Below are positions 1 through 6,408 of a DNA stretch of 6,843 nucleotides, in pieces (position 1 is the first letter of the stretch; each line of letters begins with the position of its first letter). The notes beneath the pieces were generated by a model, which worked only from the letters and a program-made list of their open reading frames with translations, was not told where the DNA came from and did no database searches. The translations under genes were made by a program, and so were the position numbers. The stretch comes from Bacteroidales bacterium UBA1800 (GTDB taxonomy: Bacteria > Bacteroidota > Bacteroidia > Bacteroidales > VadinHA17): positions 115,064 through 121,906 of the forward strand of contig DCFQ01000007.1 in assembly GCA_002319915.1 (NCBI GenBank), written 5' to 3'.

Positions 1-40
1 CAATCATGCAATCGTGCAATCATGCTATCATGCAATCTTT
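1..40. repeat. Octamer tandem array, unit CAATCRTG
   Basis: Read in steps of eight the sequence gives CAATCATG, CAATCGTG, CAATCATG, CTATCATG and then CAATCTTT. This is a period-8 array of four units plus a decayed fifth, and it may begin before the window. The same octamer, in other registers, recurs directly after the fucosidase gene and in reverse orientation at the right end of the window. The array lies downstream of the glycosidase stop codon, so it is intergenic. Its function is unknown. The open frame that crosses it on the plus strand is an artefact of the repeat and of antisense coding sequence. Confidence 0.85.
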
Positions 41-64
41 GACCAGAAGAACAGAAGACCTGTA

Positions 65-100
65 AAACCAGTTAACCAAAAAACCAGTAAACCAGTAAAC
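65..100. repeat. Second octamer tandem array, unit AAACCAGT
   Basis: In steps of eight the sequence reads AAACCAGT, TAACCAAA (degenerate), AAACCAGT, AAACCAGT and a partial AAAC. It is a different repeat from the array at 1-40, but it has the same 8-base period and lies only 24 bases away, in the spacer beyond the glycosidase stop. No hairpin followed by a T-run is visible here, so I do not call it a terminator. Confidence 0.7.
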
Positions 101-121
101 TTTCTGCGGAGAAACTGTACT

Positions 122-1990
122 TTATTTATCCCCATAAGGCATAAGAGCCAGCAACGCAAGGTAGCCGTCGCAAAGGAACCCCTCGTATCCCCAGCATTCA
201 CCGCTCCAGGTCTTCCAGTCCTTCGTCATCCCGCTTCCCTGGCAGGTGCCCTGGAAACTTCCTTTGGCAATGCCTTCCATTATCCCGGAGCTTATCTTAT
301 TGTACTGGTCCGTGAGCCCGGCCTTACGGTATGCCTCGAGTGTATAGAATGACCAGTTCAGCGATGCACCACCATTCTCATACCGCTGGAAGGCATCGCT
401 TCCATCCTCTTTCTCGCCGCCGCCCCAGCGCGGATCATGGTGGGTGTAATCCTCTTTCCTCACAGATACAAGGTTGCCCGGTAATCCAAGGGTGAAATCA
501 TTGTAACCAACCTCCTGCATCTTGTTCCAAAGGGCAAGCATCACCGGTTTGACCTTATCCTCAGGAACAAGGCCGTAATAAACAGCCATGCTGTTCACGA
601 CGAGGAAATGGTAATCGTGCAGATTGCCGTCACGGCTCTTCCATCCGGCAAGGACCCCGCTGCGGGGATTATAGAAAGTGTTGAAATATGACTTTCTGAG
701 CTTTTCGGCGTGCCGCCGGTAAATCTCAGCATCAGCGGTATTGCCGGTAAGCTCCGCGATCCTGGTGAACAAGTTGAGGGCGTCATAGGTAAGGGCGTTG
801 CTGAATGCATCCTCAAACCCGTACCCGACTGTATCCCACCAATTTGCCGGCCGCAGGACCCCATCCCAGGAACCGGAATTCCCGCTTAACTCATACTCCG
901 CCAGCCCGTTCCCGTTCCTGTCGCGTCTTATTTGCCGGTCCAACCACTCCCTGATACTCCCGTAATATTTCCTTGCCCATTGCATGTCCCCCGATCCTTC
1001 AATGTAATTGCAAGCTGAGATCACAAGCGAAGGGTAAGTGTCGAGATAGTCGTACGGCTGGGCCTTGCTGTTGTCGGTGCCGGCGTTCTCATCCTCCCAG
1101 GTCCCGTTGTAGCCGAACATCCCATATGCCTTCATACCGTTGAGGTAGCGTTCAACCGACATCCTGACAATGTCGAGCGCTGTCAGGGAATCGGCAAGCA
1201 TTGGTGTTTTGCGGGCAAGCATCGACGACATGAACAGCGTGAATGCACAGGGATCGCTGCAGGAATTGTTGGCCAGGACCCGGAGCCGCGGATTTACCTG
1301 GAAAAGGTTGAGAAAATTCCTCCTGAACCCTTCGTACTTTGCCTCCTCCACACCGGGAAACACCGGGTAGACGGATACCTCCTCAAACCTGTACCCCGTA
1401 GTTCCCTCAGCAGCTGTCGCGCGGGGGAGAGTGATCGAGATGAAATTCGGCTCGACCCGCCGGCTTGCATCATATCCTATGACCTGGCCGGTCCTCTCCG
1501 ACGTGACCCTTAGCGAGCCCATATCGGGGAAATGAAGGATCGCAGGCAAACATGTCCTGTTCTTTTCAGGCATCAGCCCGAGAAGGGTCACATGATCCTC
1601 TTTTTTCGAGAATTTAGCGGTCAGGTCAGCCCGGGAGTTATTTCCCGTATAATTTGACCTTATTGTGAAGTCTTTTTCGTTGAAGTTGAATTCCCAGCAA
1701 GGCTTTTTCTCTCCCTTGCCGGTAATAGTGAACTCAGACCCGGATACGACCCTCAAAACATAATCCTCTCCGTTGCCATCGGGTTTCCACAGGATGGTGT
1801 TGTTCGACAGCTGAGAGGCTCCTGCCGCGTCAACGGATAAGTACCTGATGAAAGGAAGTGTATCGGTAAGGCAGATCTTATAAAATGGCGATGAATATTC
1901 AAAATCCGGCGCCTTTTTGACACACGACGAAGCCGCGGGAAGGATCAGGAATCCTGTGATAACAAGGAAGGCTGAGTGTAATTTATTCAT
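122..1990 (-). CDS. Lipoprotein glycoside hydrolase, six-hairpin (alpha/alpha barrel) type
   Basis: This is a 622-residue exported protein. The N-terminus has a Lys, a hydrophobic stretch and a lipobox (AASSC), with the lipidated Cys at residue 23, so the mature protein is probably membrane-anchored. Residues of about 30-235 look like a beta-rich N-terminal domain. Residues of about 245-620 are helical and resemble the six-hairpin glycosidase superfamily, which includes amylo-alpha-1,6-glucosidase-like and GH63-like enzymes. Visible motifs are GTWEDENAG (296-304), the metal-loop-like DRNGNGLAEYE (357-367), GSWDG (373-377), NWWDTVGYGFEDAFSNALTY (383-402) and GECWGYEGFLCDGYLALL near the C-terminus. 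Asp and Glu in these motifs are candidate catalytic residues, but I cannot assign the pair or the CAZy family. The gene starts 64 nt after the stop of the DUF6506-like gene on the same strand, so the two may be co-transcribed. No Shine-Dalgarno precedes the ATG; the lipoprotein signal directly after it supports this start. The substrate is unknown. The glycosidase fold is likely; the exact activity is an inference. Confidence 0.8.
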   Translation of the reverse strand: MNKLHSAFLVITGFLILPAASSCVKKAPDFEYSSPFYKICLTDTLPFIRYLSVDAAGASQLSNNTILWKPDGNGEDYVLRVVSGSEFTITGKGEKKPCWEFNFNEKDFTIRSNYTGNNSRADLTAKFSKKEDHVTLLGLMPEKNRTCLPAILHFPDMGSLRVTSERTGQVIGYDASRRVEPNFISITLPRATAAEGTTGYRFEEVSVYPVFPGVEEAKYEGFRRNFLNLFQVNPRLRVLANNSCSDPCAFTLFMSSMLARKTPMLADSLTALDIVRMSVERYLNGMKAYGMFGYNGTWEDENAGTDNSKAQPYDYLDTYPSLVISACNYIEGSGDMQWARKYYGSIREWLDRQIRRDRNGNGLAEYELSGNSGSWDGVLRPANWWDTVGYGFEDAFSNALTYDALNLFTRIAELTGNTADAEIYRRHAEKLRKSYFNTFYNPRSGVLAGWKSRDGNLHDYHFLVVNSMAVYYGLVPEDKVKPVMLALWNKMQEVGYNDFTLGLPGNLVSVRKEDYTHHDPRWGGGEKEDGSDAFQRYENGGASLNWSFYTLEAYRKAGLTDQYNKISSGIMEGIAKGSFQGTCQGSGMTKDWKTWSGECWGYEGFLCDGYLALLALMPYGDK

Positions 1991-2054
1991 AATGCAAAGT
2001 TTGAGACCAATTCCGGGATTTTGACGCGAATGATAGGTTGAATCAGGAGCATGG

Positions 2055-2372
2055 TTACTTTCCGAAAAACTCCCTTTGCAAAACCGGTCCTGTAATCATG
2101 CTGCTGGGGCCGTCGCCGCGTGAGACGCAAACGGCAACCTTCCCTTCCAGCGCTTCAAAGATCCCGGCAACATCCCTGTGGGTAAATCCCGGGCAGAGAA
2201 GCACCGAATCGATCCCGTCGCCGGAAATGAGGTCCCTGCATACCTTGATGGCCTCATCCTGTGACTTTACGACATATGTATGGAGCCGGTACTTCCCGGT
2301 ATCAATAAGCGAGTGGTGCTTTCCCGGGTCGGCATCGGGTGCATGGGCGATAAAAACGGCTTTGAACGGCAT
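2055..2372 (-). CDS. Small DUF6506-like cytoplasmic protein, function unknown
   Basis: The protein has 105 residues, no signal peptide and no membrane segment, and looks like a compact alpha/beta domain. It resembles the uncharacterised DUF6506 family by recall: an N-terminal strand followed by HAPDADPGKHH (10-20), a central CPGFTH (60-65), and SRGDGPSS (84-91) near the C-terminus. The conserved His, Asp and Cys could form a ligand or metal site, but no reaction is known to me. The frame is open 13 codons further upstream. I chose the internal ATG because a full AAGGAGG lies five bases before it and because MPFKAVFIAHAPDADP is the usual type of start for such proteins. It is the first gene of a minus-strand pair with the lipoprotein glycosidase (64-nt gap), and it is divergent from the Tat isomerase-like gene. 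A plus-strand open frame covers this gene, but that frame has no recognisable protein content here. Confidence 0.72.
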   Translation of the reverse strand: MPFKAVFIAHAPDADPGKHHSLIDTGKYRLHTYVVKSQDEAIKVCRDLISGDGIDSVLLCPGFTHRDVAGIFEALEGKVAVCVSRGDGPSSMITGPVLQREFFGK

Positions 2373-2377
2373 TGGTA

Positions 2378-2384
2378 CCTCCTT
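2378..2384 (-). promoter_or_regulatory. Strong Shine-Dalgarno that fixes the start of the DUF6506-like gene
   Basis: Read on the minus strand this is AAGGAGG, five bases before the ATG at 2372-2370. It decides between two in-frame ATGs and rules out the upstream one at 2411. It stands out because none of the other starts in the window has a comparable ribosome binding site. Confidence 0.8.
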
Positions 2385-2421
2385 TTTAAGGGTTAAGAAT
2401 TTCCCCTCCAATTTATTAAAT

Positions 2422-2431
2422 AACCCGGGTT
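2422..2431. promoter_or_regulatory. Palindrome AACCCGGGTT in a divergent intergenic region
   Basis: This is a perfect 10-base palindrome set in AT-rich DNA. It lies in the 157-bp spacer between the divergent DUF6506-like gene and the Tat isomerase-like gene. A second CCGGGA lies about 20 bases downstream. The position suits an operator shared by both genes, but ten bases can be palindromic by chance and no regulator gene is in view. No clear Bacteroidota promoter box (TAnnTTTG) was found for either gene in this spacer. Confidence 0.2.
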
Positions 2432-2529
2432 TTAAATATGATCCGGGAGATGAAAGCCAAATATCTATTATTTTTATAGCTCAGAACCGCATTGACAATT
2501 ATTTACTCCATCAACTTAAAAATCGTGTC

Positions 2530-3477
2530 ATGACAAACAGAAGAAATTTTCTGAGATTATCTGGAGCAGCTGCCCTGGGAAGCCTGATCGCACCGGACCT
2601 GCTTTCCGGTGCCACGCTTAAAAAGAAAGCTTTTGCCGCTCCCGGTATTCAGACCTTTACACTTAATGCCTTTATGGGGAAGGACCCGAAAGCGACATTC
2701 AAAAAGCTTGCTGAGATAGGATTCAAGAATATTGAAACTGCCGACTACAGGGATGAAAAGTATTACGGGATGAGGCCGAAGGAACTAAAGGCTCTCCTCA
2801 ACGACCTGGGCCTGAACTGGATTGGCAATCATTCCATGGGTGCTCCGCTCAGCGCCATGGTCAGCCTACCGGAGAATCCTACTGAAGAGCAGAAAAAGCA
2901 GTATGAGATGATGATGCAGTATTCAAAGATGATGAAGGCCCCCAACCTCACCGACAACCTTCAGAAGATCGTCGACGATGCCGCCGAGGGCGGGCTTAAA
3001 TATCTCATCTGTGCATCGACCGCCATAAGCACCCTCGATAAGATTAAGGTTGCAGCCGACATGTTCTCCAGGGCAGGGGAGGCCTGCAAGAAGGCAGGAA
3101 TCCAGTTTGCATATCACAATCATGCCACGGAATGGGACCAGGTGGGCGGCACCACGCCGTATGACTACATCCTTTCAAACACCGACGAGGACCTTGTTAA
3201 GATGGAGCTTGACCTTGGCTGGGTTGCAACGGCAAAGAAAGACCCGGTTGAGCTGTTCAAGGGCCACCCGGGAAGATTCCCGCTGTTCCATGTGAAGGAT
3301 TTTGTCCTTGCCACCAAAACCATCGTCCCGATAGGAAAGGGCAGCATCGATTTCTCACCGGCTTTTGAAAATGCGAAGCTTGCCGGGATGAAGTACTACT
3401 TTTATGAGCAGGACACGGCAAAATCGATGGATGACGTCGAGCTTTCGTTCAAAAACCTGCAGAAATATATCAGGTAG
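2530..3477 (+). CDS. Tat-exported sugar phosphate isomerase/epimerase-like TIM-barrel protein
   Basis: This 315-residue protein belongs to the xylose-isomerase-like TIM-barrel (AP endonuclease 2) superfamily. Members isomerise or epimerise sugars, inositols or keto-sugars using a bound divalent metal; the substrate cannot be read here. The N-terminus carries a twin-arginine signal, RRNFLRLSG (4-12), followed by a hydrophobic stretch to about residue 27, which predicts folded export to the periplasm. Barrel motifs follow in order: GFKNIETADY (64-73), the family-typical FAYHNH (193-198), MELDLGW (225-231), LFHVKDF (252-258) and YYFYEQD (289-295). Glu226, Asp228, His254, Asp257 and Glu293 are candidate metal or catalytic residues. 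The frame is open for 164 codons upstream, but that part is antisense to another gene. The ATG at 2530 is chosen because the Tat signal begins there. It is preceded by an A-rich stretch rather than a Shine-Dalgarno. The gene is divergent from the DUF6506/glycosidase pair and convergent with the phosphatase. Confidence 0.87.
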   Translation: MTNRRNFLRLSGAAALGSLIAPDLLSGATLKKKAFAAPGIQTFTLNAFMGKDPKATFKKLAEIGFKNIETADYRDEKYYGMRPKELKALLNDLGLNWIGNHSMGAPLSAMVSLPENPTEEQKKQYEMMMQYSKMMKAPNLTDNLQKIVDDAAEGGLKYLICASTAISTLDKIKVAADMFSRAGEACKKAGIQFAYHNHATEWDQVGGTTPYDYILSNTDEDLVKMELDLGWVATAKKDPVELFKGHPGRFPLFHVKDFVLATKTIVPIGKGSIDFSPAFENAKLAGMKYYFYEQDTAKSMDDVELSFKNLQKYIR

Positions 3478-3484
3478 ATAATGT

Positions 3485-3529
3485 AAGAACTGGCACAGAG
3501 GCCTCCGTGTCTCCTCAGTGCTCTCTGTG
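3485..3529. repeat. CACAGAG repeat box with inverted arms between convergent genes
   Basis: The 74-bp spacer between the two convergent genes holds CACAGAG (3494-3500) and its exact reverse complement CTCTGTG (3523-3529), with a 22-base loop. The 16 bases at 3485-3500 recur with one difference at 4765-4780 in the next intergenic region but one, so this is a dispersed repeat. It sits where a bidirectional terminator would be expected. With only seven paired bases, a long loop and no T-run directly after the stem, a terminator role is only a possibility. Confidence 0.5.
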
Positions 3530-3551
3530 TAACAAAAAATTAATTTACTCT

Positions 3552-4697
3552 CTAATTCCGGATTTTCAGCACCTTAAGGAATCTCCTGAAGATCCCTGTA
3601 TTCTCATATATCCCCATGAACGCATCGGCCCCCGGGCCATATGCAAAGACCGGCACCATTATGCCGGTATGGTTGCCCCATGCGAAGTTTCCCGTAACTT
3701 TCCCGGTCGACATATCTCCTCCTGTCAGCGACAAGCCGCCTGTCTCGTGATCGGCTGTCACCACCACAAGAGTTCTGCGATCCTTCGCTGCGAATTCCAG
3801 GACCTTCCCGACAGCACGGTCAAAATCGAGCATTTCCCCCACTTCCTGGTTCATGTCTGTTGCATGGCCTCCTGAGTCGATCTTTGAACCCTCGACCATG
3901 AGGAAGAATCCCTGTCCGTTCCGGCTGAGGAGCCTGAGTGCCGCTCCGGTTGTAACGGCAAGCTGGTCGCCCCTTTTGTCATAGGGAAGGTTCTCAAGAA
4001 ACCCTCCTGTCTTCCCGCTTTTCACTGCATTGATCTCATCGACGCTTGAGCACACCTTGTACCCTTTAGCGGCAAGTTCAGGGATAAGGTTCTTTCCGTC
4101 ATTCCGGTTCTCGAAATTCTCCCTGCCTGCTCCAATGAACAGGTCTATACCGGAATCCACAAATGCCTGTGCAATTTCCTCCGACTGGTACCTTGATGGT
4201 ACATGAGCAACGAATGATGCGGGAGTCGCGTCAGTCACTTCCGTTGTAACCACAACACCTGTCGAGAATCCTCTTTTCCGGACAATCTCAAGGATATTCT
4301 CAAGAGGTTTTTTCAGCGTGTCGACACCCACCGCACCGTCGTAGGTCTTTTCCCCGGTGGCAATTGCAGTGCCTCCGGCTGCGGAATCGGTAATATATCC
4401 CTTTGACGGCTGGGTTTTGGAAAACCCTATACGGTCGAAATTATCGATATAAAGATGCCCCCCGTTTGCGGTCATGCCAGCGAACACCTGTGCGACACCC
4501 ATCCCATCGCCGATCATCAGCACGATGTTCCTGGGCTTCCGGCAGTTCCGGAAATGTCTGATACTCTCAACTTTGTAGAATGTCCCGCCAGGGTACGTGT
4601 TTTTTGACTTTATCGAATCGGCAGTGTTTGTCTGCCCCAGTAGCCCGTGATTGACGGAAAGCAATACAACGATTATAAGGATTAAAGGCCTTTTCAT
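3552..4697 (-). CDS. Alkaline phosphatase, PhoA superfamily, secreted
   Basis: This is a 381-residue periplasmic phosphomonoesterase. The Sec signal runs over residues 1-20, with likely cleavage before Gln21. All hallmark residues of the family can be placed against E. coli PhoA: Asp64 in IGDGMG (Asp51); the nucleophile Ser105 in TDSAAGGTA (Ser102); Asp156 and Thr158 in VTDATPA (Asp153/Thr155); Arg169 (Arg166); Glu269, Asp274 and His278 in the VEGSKIDSGGHATD motif (Glu322, Asp327, His331); Asp316 and His317 in TADHETGG (Asp369/His370); and His343 in GNHTG (His412). Both zinc sites and the third metal site should therefore be present. The position of PhoA Lys328 is Ser275 here. The protein is shorter than E. 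coli PhoA, so surface loops are probably reduced. There is no Shine-Dalgarno; an exact -7 type box lies 23 bases upstream of the start. It is divergent from the fucosidase gene. The activity is confident; the physiological substrate is not known. Confidence 0.95.
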   Translation of the reverse strand: MKRPLILIIVVLLSVNHGLLGQTNTADSIKSKNTYPGGTFYKVESIRHFRNCRKPRNIVLMIGDGMGVAQVFAGMTANGGHLYIDNFDRIGFSKTQPSKGYITDSAAGGTAIATGEKTYDGAVGVDTLKKPLENILEIVRKRGFSTGVVVTTEVTDATPASFVAHVPSRYQSEEIAQAFVDSGIDLFIGAGRENFENRNDGKNLIPELAAKGYKVCSSVDEINAVKSGKTGGFLENLPYDKRGDQLAVTTGAALRLLSRNGQGFFLMVEGSKIDSGGHATDMNQEVGEMLDFDRAVGKVLEFAAKDRRTLVVVTADHETGGLSLTGGDMSTGKVTGNFAWGNHTGIMVPVFAYGPGADAFMGIYENTGIFRRFLKVLKIRN

Positions 4698-4720
4698 TTG
4701 CGAATAAATTTTATGGGGAC

Positions 4721-4728
4721 CAAAATTA
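4721..4728 (-). promoter_or_regulatory. Candidate Bacteroidota -7 promoter box for the phosphatase gene
   Basis: On the minus strand this reads TAATTTTG, an exact match to the TAnnTTTG -7 consensus of Bacteroidota primary-sigma promoters. It is 23 bases upstream of the phosphatase ATG, which would give a leader of roughly 15-20 bases. I do not see a clear TTTG -33 element at the right distance, so support comes from the -7 box and its position only. Confidence 0.35.
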
Positions 4729-4764
4729 AGAATTTTGAGAAGAAAATGAAGAACCGGTACAGGG

Positions 4765-4780
4765 AAGAACTGGCACGGAG
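4765..4780. repeat. Second copy of the dispersed CACAGAG-type repeat
   Basis: The sequence AAGAACTGGCACGGAG matches 3485-3500 at 15 of 16 bases. It lies in the divergent spacer between the phosphatase and fucosidase genes, just before the palindromic repeat at 4789-4808. A further ACACAGAG follows that palindrome, so the spacer looks like a mosaic of small dispersed repeats. Confidence 0.55.
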
Positions 4781-4788
4781 ACCACAGA

Positions 4789-4808
4789 CCTGCCTGCCGG
4801 TAGGCAGG
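4789..4808. repeat. Palindromic REP-like repeat, CCTGCCTGCCGG/TAGGCAGG
   Basis: This 20-base sequence is its own reverse complement apart from one G/T pair near the centre, so as RNA it could pair along its whole length with a G-U wobble. I recognise this palindrome as a common dispersed intergenic element in Bacteroidota and some other genomes. Translated through it gives a spurious TCLPVGR peptide, which is why the long open frame upstream of the fucosidase should not be taken as coding. It sits between two divergent genes, so it is not positioned as a simple terminator. Confidence 0.75.
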
Positions 4809-4895
4809 GAAGACACAGAGTATAGGAGGTCAGGGATTTATTATCTTTATGTTCAATTAGGCCACCGGTACATTAACTTCAAAACTACCCGTTGT

Positions 4896-6332
4896 ATGAA
4901 AAAACCTGTATTCTGGCTCTTGATCCTCTGCACTGCAATAACTCAGCTTTCCTTTTCCCAGGAATCCGAAAGATATGTCCAGGAGACCGACCCGCTTGTA
5001 CTGCAGAAACTAGAAAAATGGCAGGATCTTAAATTCGGTCTCCTGATGCACTGGGGCCCCTACAGCCAGTGGGGAGTCGTTGAATCCTGGTCGATCTGCG
5101 CCGAGGATGAAGGCTGGTGCAGGCGAAGGATCCCTGACTACGTCGGGTACAAAAAAGAGTATGAAAACCTGCAGACGACATTCAATCCTGTGGAATTTGA
5201 TCCTGCCAAATGGGCTAAAGCCGCAAGGAATGCAGGGATGAGGTATGTGGTTTTCACAACGAAGCACCACGACGGATTCTGCATGTTCGATACAAAACTC
5301 ACCGGTTACAGAATAACTGGGGACAAGACACCTTTCCACACACATCCGAAGGCCAATGTTGCCAAAGAGATCTTCAATGCCTTCAGGGCCGAGGGTTTCT
5401 GGACAGGTGCCTATTTTTCAAAGCCCGACTGGCACAGTGAGAATTACTGGTGGCCGAACTTTGCAACTCCCGACAGGAATGTGAACTACAGCATCAAAGC
5501 TTACCCGGAGAGATGGGAAGATTTTGTAAAGTTTACCCACGGGCAGATCATGGAACTGATGGGAGGGGAGTACGGACCAATGGATATTCTCTGGCTCGAC
5601 GGCGGCTGGGTGCAGAAAATGAGTGACGAAGAGATCCACCGGGAGATCAATTCTCCTGATTACAAGTTCATTCACATCCAGAGCCAGGATATCAGGATGG
5701 ATGAGCTGGTACAGGAAGCAAGGGCAAAACAGCCGGGACTCATTGTGGTCGACAGGGCTGTTTACGGGAAGAATCAGAATTACCTTACCCCGGAGAACAG
5801 GGTACCGGAAAAAGCCCTGCCGTACCCCTGGGAATCATGCATCATCGCAGGCGGAGGATGGTCGTGGGTCCCTGACGCAAAGTACATGAGTGGTCACGAT
5901 GCCGTTCAACTGCTCGTCGATATCGTGGCAAAGGGCGGAAACCTCCTGCTGAACATTGCTCCTGGTCCCCTGGGTCAATGGCATGATGATGCATATAAGC
6001 TCCTAGATGAGATGGGTGCCTGGATGAAAGTAAACGGCGAAGCAATATACAGGACCAGGGCAATTGCACCTTACAAGGAAGGAAAGGTCTGCATAACCCG
6101 AAAAGGGAATGACACCATTTATATCTATTACCTGGCTGACAGGGACGAAAAAATGCCTTCGCAGATCGGCATGACAACTTTTTCACTAAACCCGGGGGCC
6201 AGGGTTGAAATGCTCGGCTCAAAAGGTCAGCTAAGGTGGCAAAAAAAGGATAACGGGTTTGTAATCAATATACCCGAACGGATCAGGAACAACCAGCCTT
6301 CGAGGTATGTATGGGTGTTCAGGGTAAGTTAG
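4896..6332 (+). CDS. Secreted alpha-L-fucosidase, glycoside hydrolase family 29
   Basis: This 478-residue exo-glycosidase should release L-fucose from glycans in the periplasm or at the cell surface. The Sec signal is MKKPVFWLLILCTAITQLSF, with cleavage likely just after it. The GH29 catalytic barrel covers about 35-380. Visible sites are MHWGPYSQWG (51-60) and KHHDGF (123-128), which line the fucose pocket in this family, and ILWLDGGW (231-238), where Asp235 is the predicted nucleophile. The stretch YLTPENRVPE...PWESC (296-315) holds Glu300 and Glu313 as acid/base candidates. KGGNLLLNIAPGPLG (347-361) is the usual GH29 end-of-barrel motif, and the last 90 residues look like the small beta domain. 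The frame is open 66 codons further upstream, but that part crosses an intergenic palindrome. The ATG at 4896 directly precedes the signal peptide, so I use it. No Shine-Dalgarno is seen; TATCTTTA (4842-4849) is a one-mismatch -7 box. Subfamily and linkage preference are not decided. Confidence 0.94.
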   Translation: MKKPVFWLLILCTAITQLSFSQESERYVQETDPLVLQKLEKWQDLKFGLLMHWGPYSQWGVVESWSICAEDEGWCRRRIPDYVGYKKEYENLQTTFNPVEFDPAKWAKAARNAGMRYVVFTTKHHDGFCMFDTKLTGYRITGDKTPFHTHPKANVAKEIFNAFRAEGFWTGAYFSKPDWHSENYWWPNFATPDRNVNYSIKAYPERWEDFVKFTHGQIMELMGGEYGPMDILWLDGGWVQKMSDEEIHREINSPDYKFIHIQSQDIRMDELVQEARAKQPGLIVVDRAVYGKNQNYLTPENRVPEKALPYPWESCIIAGGGWSWVPDAKYMSGHDAVQLLVDIVAKGGNLLLNIAPGPLGQWHDDAYKLLDEMGAWMKVNGEAIYRTRAIAPYKEGKVCITRKGNDTIYIYYLADRDEKMPSQIGMTTFSLNPGARVEMLGSKGQLRWQKKDNGFVINIPERIRNNQPSRYVWVFRVS

Positions 6333-6364
6333 TGCAATCCTGCGATCGTGCAATCCTCCAATCG
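6333..6364. repeat. Octamer tandem array, unit TGCAATCN, left edge of the four-helix-bundle cassette
   Basis: Four units follow the fucosidase stop codon without any spacing: TGCAATCC, TGCGATCG, TGCAATCC and TCCAATCG. The orientation is that of the array at window start. The array at the window's right edge is its reverse complement. The last unit continues as AATCGAGTG (6360-6368), which is matched in inverted form, with one difference, by CACCCGATT at 6815-6823. The two arrays can thus be aligned as inverted repeats around the four-helix-bundle gene. Confidence 0.85.
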
Positions 6365-6408
6365 AGTGATTGTTGAGCCTCGCAATTTAGAAATTTGGTA
6401 TCCTAATA

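Noticed and set aside
1..100. CRISPR array
   Set aside because: The repeats are 8-base units directly abutting each other, without spacers, and no cas gene is in view.
14..352. Plus-strand open frame across the octamer arrays
   Set aside because: It consists of repeat DNA and antisense of the glycosidase C-terminus, with no family match.
2373..2411. Upstream ATG for the DUF6506-like gene
   Set aside because: The AAGGAGG lies inside this extension and is correctly spaced for the later ATG. The extra 13 residues show no family similarity.
2038..2529. 164-codon in-frame extension upstream of the Tat isomerase-like protein
   Set aside because: It is antisense to the DUF6506-like gene, which has a strong ribosome binding site and family motifs. 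The extension has no recognisable domain, and the Tat signal begins at the ATG at 2530.
2485..2529. TTGACA-type -35 promoter before the Tat isomerase-like gene
   Set aside because: A TTGACA is present near 2492, but no matching -10 or TAnnTTTG box lies at proper spacing, and this -35 sequence is not the usual signal in Bacteroidota.
3507..3875. Plus-strand open frame opposite the phosphatase C-terminus
   Set aside because: It is antisense to the conserved metal-site region of the phosphatase. Its composition is typical of a shadow frame.
4698..4895. 66-codon in-frame extension upstream of the fucosidase
   Set aside because: It runs through a palindromic intergenic repeat and the phosphatase promoter region. 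A Sec signal peptide starts at the ATG at 4896, so the extension would bury it.
5842..6222. Minus-strand open frame inside the fucosidase gene
   Set aside because: It is a shadow of a confidently identified GH29 gene, without start signals or motifs of its own.
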